A stretch of 64,000 nucleotides of DNA from the NCBI RefSeq assembly GCF_014621775.1, contig NZ_CP061204.1:1074501-1138500 (forward strand), given 5' to 3'. Positions 26,751 through 36,929 of the stretch are shown piece by piece. The number at the start of each line of letters is the position of its first letter. Within the stretch, counting starts at the first letter, position 1. The DNA comes from Stenotrophomonas sp. 169 (GTDB lineage: Bacteria; Pseudomonadota; Gammaproteobacteria; Xanthomonadales; Xanthomonadaceae). The translations under genes were made by a program, and so were the position numbers. Below the pieces are notes generated by a model that was given only the letters and a program-made list of their open reading frames with translations, did not search any database and was not told where the DNA came from.

Positions 26751-27701
26751 ATGACTGCCTCGCAATTCGATTCTTCCGGACGCCTGCGTCACCTGCTCAC
26801 CCTTGAAGGCCTGCCGCGCGACACCCTGTTGCAGCTGCTGGATCGCGCGGGGCAGATCCGCGACGCCGCCGTTGGCCGGGTCGGCAACAAACGCGCAGTG
26901 CTGGCCGGGTCTGCGGTCTGCACGCTGTTCTTCGAGCCGTCCACGCGCACCCGCAGCTCATTCCAGCTGGCCGCGCAGCGGCTCGGCGCCGATGTCCTGA
27001 ACTTCGATGCGTCCACTTCGTCCACCCGCAAGGGCGAGACCGCCACCGACACGCTGCGCAACCTGGAAGCGATGGGCGTGCGCGGCTTCGTCGTGCGTCA
27101 CCCCGATGATGGGGCAGTGGCCGAACTGGCTGCCTCGGCGGGCGAAGGCACCGCGCTGATCAATGCCGGCGACGGCCGCAGCTCGCACCCCACCCAAGGG
27201 CTGCTGGACATGCTGACCCTGCGCATGGCCAAGGGCAGTGATTTCGCGAAGATGAAGGTAGTGATCGTGGGCGACGTGAAGCACTCGCGCGTGGCCCGCA
27301 CCGACCTGCATGCGCTGCGCACGCTGGGCGTGGGCGAGATCCGGGTATGCGGTCCGCAGTCGCTGCTGCCGGACGATGACACCCTGCACGGCTGCGTGGT
27401 CGGCGACGACTTCGATGCCATGCTGGAAGGCGTGGACGCGCTGATGATGTTGCGCCTGCAGCGCGAGCGCATGGAAGAAGGCCTGGTGCCGTCACTGGAG
27501 CAGTACCACGCGCAGTACGGTCTGCATGCCGCCCGCCTGGCCCGCGCCGGAAAGGATGCCGCCGTGCTGCATCCCGGCCCGATCAACCGCGGCGTGGAGG
27601 TTACCGACGAGGTGGCCGACGGCCCGCAGTCGTGGGTGTTGCGCCAAGTCGCCAACGGCGTCGCCGTGCGCATGGCGGTGCTGGAAACACTGCTGGGTTG
27701 A
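26751..27701 (+). CDS. pyrB: Aspartate carbamoyltransferase catalytic subunit
   Basis: A 316-aa enzyme that joins carbamoyl phosphate and aspartate, the committed step of pyrimidine synthesis. FEPSTRTRSSF (residues 61-71) binds carbamoyl phosphate; STSSTRKGET, GDGRSSHPTQGLLDMLT, GDVKHSRVARTDLHAL and HPGPINRGVE complete the active site. Start 26751 (MTASQF) was preferred to 26712, which would overlap ruvX and add 13 unlikely residues. Neither the regulatory subunit pyrI nor the pseudo-dihydroorotase pyrC' lies beside it. Confidence 0.95.
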   Translation: MTASQFDSSGRLRHLLTLEGLPRDTLLQLLDRAGQIRDAAVGRVGNKRAVLAGSAVCTLFFEPSTRTRSSFQLAAQRLGADVLNFDASTSSTRKGETATDTLRNLEAMGVRGFVVRHPDDGAVAELAASAGEGTALINAGDGRSSHPTQGLLDMLTLRMAKGSDFAKMKVVIVGDVKHSRVARTDLHALRTLGVGEIRVCGPQSLLPDDDTLHGCVVGDDFDAMLEGVDALMMLRLQRERMEEGLVPSLEQYHAQYGLHAARLARAGKDAAVLHPGPINRGVEVTDEVADGPQSWVLRQVANGVAVRMAVLETLLG

Positions 27702-27706
27702 CCCTG

Positions 27707-27734
27707 CGGGGCAACGGCTCAATCCGTTGCCCCG
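27707..27734. terminator. Hairpin between convergent pyrB and thioredoxin-like gene
   Basis: An 11-bp stem CGGGGCAACGG/CCGTTGCCCCG with a CTCAAT loop lies between two stop codons. Neither side has a T-run, so it would work poorly as an intrinsic terminator; it may block opposing transcripts or protect 3' ends. Confidence 0.6.
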
Positions 27735-27736
27735 TG

Positions 27737-28681
27737 TTACCCCGATTGTTTCCCCTGTTCGCGGATCTGTTCATCGGGCGTGGCCTGGCCCTGCAGGTCG
27801 AGCCACCTCGTCAGTGCCTGCTGGGTCCGCTCGTTCCATCCGTCGAGATGCAACTGCAGCGTACCGTTTGAGAATATGAAGAACTGCGGTGTATCCCACA
27901 CCTGCACGAACGGCCAGTCCCGTTCGTGGCGGGCGATAAGGAGAGCCTGATCCTGATGCGACGCGTTCCAGTCCGTTATCAACGGTAATTGCAGGTCGCC
28001 GTCCACTGGCGTCAGCCACCTCACCATAGATGGGCGCCGCTCTGGCGCGATCGTGCGCATCCAGGCTGCCGCCTCGCGTGAGAAACCGCAGGCAGGATGC
28101 CCCAGGATCAACACGCCGCTATATGCGTGCATGTCCAGGGGGAGCTCCAGCAGCCGCGACCCATCTGCAGAGACCGCGTACGCGTTATGTCGCTGTGGGG
28201 CGGACATCCGCTCCACCTTCGGCACGGTGGTCAGTTGAACCTCGGGGAAGCGCTTGGACCAGTATGAAGCGCCGTCGAAATCACGCTGGGCCAGCAGCAT
28301 GCGATGGACGTAGCTGATCTCGCGATGATCTGCTGCCTGCCGGCCGTGCAGTATCGAGGCCAGCGCGGCAGCTTCTTTGGCCAAGCCCTCATCCGGCGCG
28401 TGATGTGCGACCGTCGCCAGCCCGTACAGCCGTGCTTTCAGGAGTTCGGTGGAGGACTGGGAATCAGCGGGCGTGGCACCGAAGTGGTGAAGGAACGCAC
28501 GTCGTATCTGATCGGCACGGTCTTCTGAATCGCGCGACGAGATAACCTTTACATCACGTTTAAAGGCGACAAGGAGCGTCTCAGTGGGCGCAGCGCTAGC
28601 CAGTGCAGATAGGATGAGCCCTGCAAGGAGCAGGGTCAGCCTCGCGGATGGCGCCCGCCAACAAACAGTGTCGAGTTTCAT
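27737..28681 (-). CDS. Exported protein with C-terminal thioredoxin-like region
   Basis: A 314-aa protein with a signal peptide (hydrophobic 14-30, cleavage near ALASA/AP). The middle (residues 55-145) is helical. The C-terminal part has VLILGHPACGFSREAAAW (Cys198 in a CxxS arrangement) and DTPQFFIFSNG, a thioredoxin-like cis-Pro strand. With one active cysteine it is more likely a monothiol or redox-inactive member than an oxidase. It probably acts in the periplasm. No known family could be named. It is convergent with pyrB. Confidence 0.7.
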   Translation of the reverse strand: MKLDTVCWRAPSARLTLLLAGLILSALASAAPTETLLVAFKRDVKVISSRDSEDRADQIRRAFLHHFGATPADSQSSTELLKARLYGLATVAHHAPDEGLAKEAAALASILHGRQAADHREISYVHRMLLAQRDFDGASYWSKRFPEVQLTTVPKVERMSAPQRHNAYAVSADGSRLLELPLDMHAYSGVLILGHPACGFSREAAAWMRTIAPERRPSMVRWLTPVDGDLQLPLITDWNASHQDQALLIARHERDWPFVQVWDTPQFFIFSNGTLQLHLDGWNERTQQALTRWLDLQGQATPDEQIREQGKQSG

Positions 28682-28903
28682 GTCAGACCCCTGCGGCTTC
28701 TTCTTTCAACCTATCTGGCGAAGCGGTCGTGGGCTATCAAAAACCGCGCGTGTAGCGAATGCCGGCCGCTGGTCGTCAGGACGTCACGGTGCCCGAAGAG
28801 GGATCGGCGACCTGCGTTCAATTTTTCGCTGCTCATGGCCCATCGTGCGGGTTGCCAGGGCGGGGCGCAGTCGGTGCAGGGTTGAGCGTGGGGTGGGGGA
28901 GGG

Positions 28904-28927
28904 CTGACGGCCAGCGGCCGTCCTTAC
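28904..28927 (-). repeat. REP element, GACGGCC type
   Basis: A single CTGACGGCCAGCGGCCGTC palindrome ending near TTAC, 7 nt from the stop of the lipoprotein esterase gene. A partial related core occurs near 28761-28780. Confidence 0.75.
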
Positions 28928-28933
28928 CGGGAT

Positions 28934-29734
28934 TCAGCGCTTCTGCGCGAACAGCCAGGTCCACATGGCCGCATCGGCGTACGTGGCATCCCACGCGTTG
29001 TGGTTGCCGTCCGGGTATTCGGTGTAACGGGCATCGCGTGCGCCGACTGCCTTGAATGCAGCGTGCAGCTTGCGGTCGTCGCTTGGCGGCACGACGTCGT
29101 CCTCGGCGCCATGGAACATCCAGATCGGCACGTTCTTCAACCGCGCCGCAAGCGCCGTGTAGGGGTCTGCTTCGTGGGCGACCGCCTCGACGAACAGGCT
29201 CTCCCGCTCTTCGCGCGGGGCCAGCACCGCGCCGCATACCGGCACGATGGCGGCGAACCGCGTCGGCTCGGCCAGTGCGATGTTCCAGCTTCCGTAGCCG
29301 CCCATCGACATGCCGGTCAGGTACTGACGGGCGGGATCTGCAGCGAACTCGGCAACGCTGGCGTCCAGCGCGGCCAAGGCGATGCGGTTGTTGCGGCCAC
29401 TCCATTCCTCGCGGTTGGGCACCTGCGGCAGCACGACCAAGGCCGGGAACGTCTTCGCATGTTCACGCAGATACGGCCCGATGCCTGCCTTGGTCTGCTT
29501 CCTGCCATCGCGGCCGCGCTCGCCGGACCCGTGCAGGAACAGCACTACCGGCAGGGGGCCGGCCGCGCGGATGGCGTCGGAGGGAACGAACACCTGGTAG
29601 CGCGACGCCTGACCGTCAACGGTGATCGTGCGCGATTCAAAATGCCCGGCGGTGGGGTCCGGCGCCGTGGCGCAACCGGCGAGGGTCATCATGAAGACGG
29701 CAAGTGCGGAGCAACGCAGCAGCAGACGGCGCAT
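28934..29734 (-). CDS. Lipoprotein alpha/beta-hydrolase (prolyl-oligopeptidase-like esterase)
   Basis: A 266-aa lipoprotein: lipobox LAGC with the lipidated Cys21. The alpha/beta-hydrolase fold shows PVVLFLHGSGERG (oxyanion region), nucleophile Ser143 in GMSMGGYG, Asp213 in GAEDDVVPP and His245 in GNHNAW, a complete triad. Relatives include phospholipase/carboxylesterase and feruloyl-esterase-like proteins annotated as predicted peptidases. The substrate is unknown. It is probably anchored in an outer or inner membrane leaflet facing the periplasm. It is monocistronic. Confidence 0.85.
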   Translation of the reverse strand: MRRLLLRCSALAVFMMTLAGCATAPDPTAGHFESRTITVDGQASRYQVFVPSDAIRAAGPLPVVLFLHGSGERGRDGRKQTKAGIGPYLREHAKTFPALVVLPQVPNREEWSGRNNRIALAALDASVAEFAADPARQYLTGMSMGGYGSWNIALAEPTRFAAIVPVCGAVLAPREERESLFVEAVAHEADPYTALAARLKNVPIWMFHGAEDDVVPPSDDRKLHAAFKAVGARDARYTEYPDGNHNAWDATYADAAMWTWLFAQKR

Positions 29735-29807
29735 GGGAGTCCAGGAGGCAGTGATGTAATCGCTTCCATCGTAGTCCTGTTCTGCCGCCGCGGCATCGTG
29801 CGCTGCA

Positions 29808-30074
29808 TCAGTCGGGGCGGGGGAAACTCGCGATGATGTCCAGCTGCTCGCGGGCTTCTTCGTTGCCTGCCGCCGCAGCGGCCTGTACCTGTTCGATATC
29901 CGGATGGACCACGATCAGCAACGGGTTTTCGCAGACAGGGCAGTCATATTCGGTCACGTCCTCGGCCAGCTCCATCACCATCGTGCGCGAGCTGCCCTTC
30001 CATTCGCATGAGGCGCAGGTGTGCTGCTGGTCGCGCCAGCCGGTCTGGAAGTAATTGTTTACGGTAGTGGCCAT
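29808..30074 (-). CDS. Small zinc-ribbon protein, 88 aa
   Basis: A cytoplasmic-looking protein with two CxxC knuckles, CASC (20-23) and CPVC (45-48), that should bind one zinc. The N-terminus is MATTVNNYFQTGWRDQQHTC, and a short acidic helix ends the chain. No function is known. It starts 11 nt after mgtE ends and is therefore probably co-transcribed with the magnesium transporter gene. Confidence 0.75.
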   Translation of the reverse strand: MATTVNNYFQTGWRDQQHTCASCEWKGSSRTMVMELAEDVTEYDCPVCENPLLIVVHPDIEQVQAAAAAGNEEAREQLDIIASFPRPD

Positions 30075-30085
30075 ATCGGTATCGG

Positions 30086-31447
30086 TCAGTGCAGCAGAAT
30101 GAGGGTGGCCAGGCCCAGGAAACTGAAGAAGCCCATGACGTCGGTCACCGCGGTGACCACCACGGTACCGGCCACGGCCGGGTCCACGTTCATGCGCTTG
30201 AGCATCAGCGGCAACAGCACGCCGGCCAGTGCAGCGGCACAGAAGTTGATCATCAGGGCCAGGGTGATGACGATCGACAGCAGCCAGCTGTGGAACCAGA
30301 CGAAGGCGATCAAGCCGACCAGCAGGCCGATCAGGGTGCCGTTGATCATGGCGACCCGCAGTTCTTTCCACAGCAGGATCTTCGCATTGCTTGGGCCGAC
30401 CTGGCCGAGCGCGATGCCGCGCACCATCAGGGTCAGCACCTGCACCGCCGCATTGCCGCCGACGCCGGCGACGATGGGCATCAGCACGGCCAGCGCGACC
30501 ACTTTCTGCAGTGTCAGTTCGAACTGGCCGATCACACTGGCGGCGAGGAAGGCAGTGCACAGGTTGATGCCCAGCCAGACCACGCGACCGCGCACGGCGC
30601 GCTTGATCGGCGAGAACAGATCTTCTTCTTCGTCCAGGCCGGCGGCGCCGAGCGCCTGGTGTTCGGCCTGCGAGCGGATGATATCGACCACGTCATCGAT
30701 GGTGATGCGGCCGAGCAGGATGTTGTTGTCGTCCACTACGGGGGCCGATACCCAGTCATGATCGGAGAACTGCCGGGCGACTTCATCCGCGCTTTCGCCG
30801 ACGTCGATTGCGGGCTGCTCGTCGTCGATCAGCCGGTTGATCGGCGTGTTGTCCTCGTGGGTGACCAATGCCGCAAGCGACAGGCGTCCCAGGTACTGAT
30901 GGCGACGGCTGACCACGAACAGGTGATCGGTGTGATCGGGCAGCTCACCGCGCAGGCGCAGATAACGCAGCACGACATCGACGTTGACGTCCGCGCGCAC
31001 GGTGACCACGTCGGGATTCATCAAGCGGCCGGCGCTGTCCTCTGGATACGACAGCACCTGTTCGAGGCGTTCGCGGTTCTCGCGGTCCATCGACTTGAGC
31101 ACTTCGTCGATGACGGTGTCCGGCAGGTCTTCGACCAGGTCGGCAAGGTCATCGATGTCCAGGTCTTCGACCGCAGCGATGATCTCGTCCGGGTCCATGT
31201 CGGCGAGCAGGCTCTCGCGCACTTCGTCGCCGACGTGGACCAGCACCTCGCCGTCGTCTTCCGGATCGACCAGCCCCCACACGATCTCGCGCTTACCGGG
31301 CGGCAACGATTCGAGCAGGTTGCCGATCTCGGCCGGCGCCAGCGTGTTGACCAGGCGGCGCACCGGGCCGAGCCGACCACTGTCCAGTGCATCGGAAAGC
31401 AGGCGCAGTTGGCGCGCGGTCTTGTCGTGGCGTATGGCCTCGGCCAT
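30086..31447 (-). CDS. mgtE: Magnesium transporter MgtE
   Basis: A 453-aa dimeric Mg2+ channel. Order: an acidic N domain (1-130, rich in DIDDLADLVEDLPD-like repeats that bind Mg2+ as a gate), two CBS domains (about 135-255), the connecting helix, and five membrane helices (about 285-450) with the pore signature PIVAGVGGNAAVQ. High cytosolic Mg2+ closes it. Length matches the family. The zinc-ribbon gene lies immediately downstream. Confidence 0.95.
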   Translation of the reverse strand: MAEAIRHDKTARQLRLLSDALDSGRLGPVRRLVNTLAPAEIGNLLESLPPGKREIVWGLVDPEDDGEVLVHVGDEVRESLLADMDPDEIIAAVEDLDIDDLADLVEDLPDTVIDEVLKSMDRENRERLEQVLSYPEDSAGRLMNPDVVTVRADVNVDVVLRYLRLRGELPDHTDHLFVVSRRHQYLGRLSLAALVTHEDNTPINRLIDDEQPAIDVGESADEVARQFSDHDWVSAPVVDDNNILLGRITIDDVVDIIRSQAEHQALGAAGLDEEEDLFSPIKRAVRGRVVWLGINLCTAFLAASVIGQFELTLQKVVALAVLMPIVAGVGGNAAVQVLTLMVRGIALGQVGPSNAKILLWKELRVAMINGTLIGLLVGLIAFVWFHSWLLSIVITLALMINFCAAALAGVLLPLMLKRMNVDPAVAGTVVVTAVTDVMGFFSFLGLATLILLH

Positions 31448-31558
31448 CGGAACTCCCGCAGGAAAGAGAAAGGCTGCGATCCCGGGGAGGATGCCGCATC
31501 AGGGGTGGTCAGGGCGTCATTATGGTCCTGCTATGTGAAAAGCAGAAGCCAGGAAAGA

Positions 31559-31582
31559 GTGACGGCCAGCGGCCGTCGCCAC
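31559..31582 (-). repeat. REP element between mgtE and ptsI
   Basis: A single GTGACGGCCAGCGGCCGTC palindrome, 4 nt from the end of ptsI. A hairpin here could stabilise the 3' end of the PTS transcript. Confidence 0.8.
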
Positions 31583-31585
31583 CGG

Positions 31586-33343
<1,758 letters not shown>

Positions 33344-33345
33344 GC

Positions 33346-33615
33346 TCAGCTGTCCTCGTCGAAGCGACGCTCGAACAGCGAGACCACCGCATCCATCGCG
33401 GCCTGCTCGTCTTCACCATTGATGCGGATGGTCACCGGTGTGCCTTGGGCGGCGGCCAGCAGCATCACACCCATGATGCTCTTGGCATTGATCTCGCGGC
33501 CCTTGGCGGCCATGGTCACGTTGCAGCGGAAAGGCGCCAGCTCCTGCACCAGCTTCGCAGTGGCGCGGGCATGCAGGCCCAGGCGGTTGGTTACGGTGAG
33601 TTCTTTCTCAAGCAT
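33346..33615 (-). CDS. ptsH: Phosphocarrier protein HPr
   Basis: An 89-aa phosphocarrier. His15 in GLHARA accepts phosphate from enzyme I. Ser46 in NAKSIMGVM is the site used by HPr kinase, whose gene hprK is in the same block, so serine control is likely active here. It overlaps the EIIA-Man gene by 8 nt and is 2 nt from ptsI. Confidence 0.96.
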   Translation of the reverse strand: MLEKELTVTNRLGLHARATAKLVQELAPFRCNVTMAAKGREINAKSIMGVMLLAAAQGTPVTIRINGEDEQAAMDAVVSLFERRFDEDS

Positions 33616-34000
33616 CGTCGACTATCGCTCCATTGCGCGCGCCCGCCGCCGCAGTGGCGGGCAATTGATCCAGGTCCTGTTCCGGATAGTTCATCACTCG
33701 TAACAACATCGGCAGGCTCAAGGCCGCTACCCGCCGCGCCGGCGTTCCCAGTCGGGCCAGTTTCGCGGCCAGGTTGCTGGGACTCGCGCCGTACAGGTCG
33801 GTCAGGATCAGCACCCCATCGCCGCCATCCACACGGCGCATGGCAGCCGATGCGTGGGGCAGCAAGGTGTCCAGATCTGCATCGAACGGCACGTCGAACG
33901 CTTCAGTCTTCAACGGCAGATGCCGCAGCAGCCGGGTCGCCACATCAAGCAGGGCAGATCCGACGCCAGGGTGGGTTACGAGGAGAATGCCACAGGTCAT
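33608..34000 (-). CDS. PTS EIIA component, mannose (Man) family
   Basis: A 130-aa protein. Phospho-His10 in LLVTHPGVG and the GVLILTDLYGASPSN block identify the Man-family EIIA. No EIIB, EIIC or EIID of this family is next to it, so phosphate from HPr probably ends in regulation rather than sugar uptake, as proposed for PTS clusters with hprK and ptsN in other proteobacteria. It overlaps the ptsH start by 8 nt. Confidence 0.92.
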   Translation of the reverse strand: MTCGILLVTHPGVGSALLDVATRLLRHLPLKTEAFDVPFDADLDTLLPHASAAMRRVDGGDGVLILTDLYGASPSNLAAKLARLGTPARRVAALSLPMLLRVMNYPEQDLDQLPATAAAGARNGAIVDDA

Positions 34001-34070
34001 GCCTGAACGTTAACAGGTCGGCATGAAGCTGCGATAGCAGTCGTAGAGCCCTTCAGTGTTCCGTATTCAT

Positions 34071-34150
34071 AAAAAAGGGGACGGAGGGGATTAAGTCGTT
34101 ATTGGCTACTGCACGCCGATAACGACTTAATCCCCTCCGTCCCCTTTTTT
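34071..34150. repeat. Perfect 32-bp inverted repeat with A/T ends
   Basis: Arms 34071-34102 and 34119-34150 are exact complements around a 16-nt loop. They begin AAAAAAGGGGACGGAGGGGA, so each strand ends in a T-run. This can act as a bidirectional intrinsic terminator between rapZ and EIIA-Man. The stop codon of rapZ starts on its last base. The GGGGACGGAGGGGATTAA motif resembles short mobile palindromes that I recall from other proteobacterial genomes, sometimes near IS200-like transposases; that link is an inference. Confidence 0.9.
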
Positions 34151-35031
34151 CAGTCGAGTTCGCGGTGGTAAGTGGCAACGTCCTGCCAGCCCTGTTCGCG
34201 GGCATGGCGGGCGAGGCGTTCGGCGAGGAACACCGAGCGGTGCTTGCCGCCGGTGCAGCCGAAGGCCACGGTGACGTAGCTGCGGGTGTCGTTGCCCAGC
34301 TTGGGCAGCCAGGTGTCGAGGAAATCGGTCAGCTGGCCGACGTAGCGTTGGACTTCGGGCTGCGCCTCCAGGTAATCGCGCACGCCGCCTTCGCGGCCGC
34401 TCAGCGGGCGCAACTCGGGGTCCCAGTGCGGGTTGGGCAGCACGCGCGCATCGAACACGAAGTCGGCCTCGGCCGGCACGCCGCGCTTGTAGGCGAACGA
34501 CTCGAACAGCAGCGACAACGGCGTGGCATGGCCGAGGGCGTACTCGGTCACGATGCGCCGGCGCAGCTGGTGCACGTTGAGCGCGGTCGTGTCGATGATG
34601 GCGTCGGCGGCGTCGCGGAGCGGAGACGTCAGCTCGCGTTCGCGCTCGATGGCCTCCGGCAGCGACAGGCCCAGCTGGCTCAGAGGGTGCCTACGGCGGG
34701 TGTCGGCGTAGCGTTTCAGCAGCGCTTCGTCGTTGGCTTCGAAGAACAGCAACTGTGCGCGCACGCCGGCTTCTTCGGCCTGGCTGCGCCACTGCGCGAG
34801 CTGGCTGAGGTCGCTCTGGCCGCGCACATCGATGCCTACCGCCAGGCGCCGCGGCGCGGTGCCCTTCACTGCCAGCACGCTGCGCACGAATCCGGGCAGC
34901 AGGTCGATGGGCAGGTTGTCGGAGCAGTAGTAATCCTGGTCTTCGAAGGTTTTCAGGGCCACGGACTTTCCAGAACCGGACAGGCCACTGACGATGATCA
35001 GGGTCGGGGCGGGCGGGGCAGGGCGGTTCAT
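34150..35031 (-). CDS. rapZ: RNase adapter RapZ (YvcJ family)
   Basis: A 293-aa nucleotide- and RNA-binding protein. Walker A is GLSGSGKS (16-23). Further marks are [52 protein letters not shown] and [20 protein letters not shown], the C-terminal regulatory part. In E. coli it controls glmS through GlmZ/GlmY small RNAs and senses GlcN6P; no such RNAs were seen here. Its place next to hprK, ptsN and rpoN is widely conserved. Confidence 0.95.
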   Translation of the reverse strand: MNRPAPPAPTLIIVSGLSGSGKSVALKTFEDQDYYCSDNLPIDLLPGFVRSVLAVKGTAPRRLAVGIDVRGQSDLSQLAQWRSQAEEAGVRAQLLFFEANDEALLKRYADTRRRHPLSQLGLSLPEAIERERELTSPLRDAADAIIDTTALNVHQLRRRIVTEYALGHATPLSLLFESFAYKRGVPAEADFVFDARVLPNPHWDPELRPLSGREGGVRDYLEAQPEVQRYVGQLTDFLDTWLPKLGNDTRSYVTVAFGCTGGKHRSVFLAERLARHAREQGWQDVATYHRELD

Positions 35032-35093
35032 GGCGGGCTCACTGGTGGCGGGCGGGGTGGTGGCGGCTGGCGGGGTGGCGGTGATCCGTGGGT

Positions 35094-35116
35094 TGACGGC
35101 CAGCGGCCGTCACTAC
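35094..35116 (-). repeat. REP element between hprK and rapZ
   Basis: A TGACGGCCAGCGGCCGTCA palindrome followed by CTAC, the inverted GTAG form, in the 90-nt gap between the two genes. Confidence 0.85.
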
Positions 35117-35121
35117 CGGGT

Positions 35122-36072
35122 TCAGGGGCTGCGGCGTTCGAGCAGGTTGCTGTGGCGGGCGATGAACATCGCGGCGGGGTCGATGCCCTTGGTGCGCAGG
35201 ATGTGCAGGCGCGTGGCGGCCTCGGTCAGCACCGACAGATTGCGTCCGGGCATCACGGGCAGGGTGATCAGCGGCACATCCAGGTCCAGCACGTGGCGGG
35301 TCCCGGAATCACCGGTCAGGCGTTCGTATCCGTAAGCGCTGGGTTCGGTCATCGGCTTTGTCAGGTGGACGATCAGCCGAAGGTACTTGTTCTTCTTTAC
35401 CGCCGTGTCACCAAACATCTCGCGCACGTTCAACACGCCCAGGCCGCGCACTTCCAGCAGGTCCTGCAGCAGCTCCGGGCAGGTGCCGTCCAGCACATCC
35501 GGGGCGATCTGGGTGAATTCGGGGGCATCGTCGGCGACCAGGCGGTGACCACGGCTCAGCAGTTCAAGCGCCAGCTCGCTCTTGCCGGACCCGGCTTCAC
35601 CGGTGATCAGCACGCCGATGGAATAGATCTCCATGAAAACGCCATGCAGGATCACCCGCGGTGCCAACGTACGGGCCAAGTGGTACGACAGGTGGTTCAG
35701 CAGCTCGTGCCCGCGCTTGGGCGAAAGCCATAGCGGCGTATTGGATTCATCGGCTGCAGCACGCAGGTCTTCCGGGCAGGGTTGGTTGCGGGTGATCACC
35801 AGTGCCAGCGGGTGCGACTGCATGATCTTTTCGATGGTCTCCCACCGCAGCCGGGAATCGAGCGAGTCCAGCCAGGTCAGTTCTTCGGTGCCGAGGATCT
35901 GCACTTTGTTGGGGTAGATCGCATTGAGGTAGCCGGCCAGCGATGGGCGGCGGGAAACCGTGTTGCCGGCCTCTAGCTCGCGCTTGTCGCCTTTCTGTCC
36001 GGCGACCCAACGCAAGGCCAGCCTGTCGCGTTGCTGGTCGAACAGTTCGCGTGCGGTGATGCTCGTATTCAT
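35122..36072 (-). CDS. hprK: HPr kinase/phosphorylase
   Basis: A 316-aa bifunctional enzyme that phosphorylates or dephosphorylates Ser46 of HPr. The P-loop is GEAGSGKS (158-165), the catalytic region [15 protein letters not shown] precedes it, and [15 protein letters not shown] (207-221) is the HprK signature. The N-terminal domain includes [12 protein letters not shown]. Its start overlaps ptsN by 4 nt. The cognate Ser46 site is present in the HPr encoded about 2 kb downstream. Confidence 0.95.
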   Translation of the reverse strand: MNTSITARELFDQQRDRLALRWVAGQKGDKRELEAGNTVSRRPSLAGYLNAIYPNKVQILGTEELTWLDSLDSRLRWETIEKIMQSHPLALVITRNQPCPEDLRAAADESNTPLWLSPKRGHELLNHLSYHLARTLAPRVILHGVFMEIYSIGVLITGEAGSGKSELALELLSRGHRLVADDAPEFTQIAPDVLDGTCPELLQDLLEVRGLGVLNVREMFGDTAVKKNKYLRLIVHLTKPMTEPSAYGYERLTGDSGTRHVLDLDVPLITLPVMPGRNLSVLTEAATRLHILRTKGIDPAAMFIARHSNLLERRSP

Positions 36073-36521
36073 GCGGCGCTCGCCGGTGGCGGGAAGTCGA
36101 TGATGGCGCGCAGTGCGTCTGCGTCCTTGGCGTCGCGCAGCGCGTCGCGGATGCTGGATTCGGAAAACAGTTCGGCCAGCTCGGACAGCAGCATCAGGTG
36201 CTGGTGGGTGTAATGAGACGGCACCGCGATCGCGAACACCAGGTCCACCGGCTCTTCCGCACCGAAATCCACGGGCGTCAGCAGCTTCAGCAGCGCGCCG
36301 CGGGGGCGTTCCAGGGCGGGTGCGCGGCCATGTGGAATGGCGATACCGTGGCCGATGGCCGTACTGCCCAGCGCCTCGCGCTCGCGCAGGTTGCGGTGGA
36401 TCTGTTCGGTGTTGGCCTGTCGGCAGGCCAGCAGGTGCGCTGCAGCCAGCAGGACGCCGTCGCGGTCGGTGGCCGCGCAGACCTGGGTCTGCACGGCTGC
36501 CATCAGATCAGTCAGGGGCAT
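36069..36521 (-). CDS. ptsN: Nitrogen-PTS EIIA (PtsN)
   Basis: A 150-aa EIIA-Ntr protein. The phosphoacceptor is His64 in [10 protein letters not shown], and [19 protein letters not shown] is conserved. It links phosphate flow to potassium, nitrogen and envelope control. No ptsP or npr is visible in the window, so its phosphate donor may be the HPr encoded nearby. It overlaps hprK by 4 nt and lies 21 nt after hpf, downstream of rpoN as in most proteobacteria. Confidence 0.94.
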   Translation of the reverse strand: MPLTDLMAAVQTQVCAATDRDGVLLAAAHLLACRQANTEQIHRNLREREALGSTAIGHGIAIPHGRAPALERPRGALLKLLTPVDFGAEEPVDLVFAIAVPSHYTHQHLMLLSELAELFSESSIRDALRDAKDADALRAIIDFPPPASAA

Positions 36522-36542
36522 GAGCGGGATGAAGTGAAGGCA

Positions 36543-36875
36543 TCAGCCGTCATTGTCGCCCAACGGCAGGGGGACGTGCGCTTGTTTCTTCTGCTGCTTC
36601 TTTTCCTTCTCCGACGTCAGCAGTCGGTCGACCTTGTCGGCCAGGATGTCGATGGCCGCATACATGGTCTGGCCATGGGCTTCAGCGTGCAGCGTCTGCC
36701 CCGGAATGTTCACGGTCGCATCCACGTGGTGTTCGTTCTTCTGCAGCTTCAACGTGACCCGAGTTTCGCAGTGCTCGCCGACGAAGTGGTTGCCTGGCCG
36801 CTTGAACTTGGTCTCTACATATTCCTTCAGGGCCGGGGTGACTTCGACGTCTTTGCCAAACGTTTCAATGCGCAT
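36543..36875 (-). CDS. hpf: Ribosome hibernation promoting factor (short form)
   Basis: A 110-aa protein that binds between the ribosomal subunits of resting cells. It begins MRIETFGKDVEVTPALKEYV, with HVDATVNIPGQTLHAEAHG and DMYAAIDILADKVDRLL-like features (here TMYAAIDILADKVDRLL), followed by a Lys-rich helix. It lacks the C-terminal dimer domain of long HPF. It stands 54 nt after rpoN on the same strand, the standard position. Confidence 0.95.
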   Translation of the reverse strand: MRIETFGKDVEVTPALKEYVETKFKRPGNHFVGEHCETRVTLKLQKNEHHVDATVNIPGQTLHAEAHGQTMYAAIDILADKVDRLLTSEKEKKQQKKQAHVPLPLGDNDG

Positions 36876-36929
36876 CGGGTATCTCCTTTTGGATTTGCCA
36901 ATGAACCTTTCCGCCGGGCGCGGTATGCG

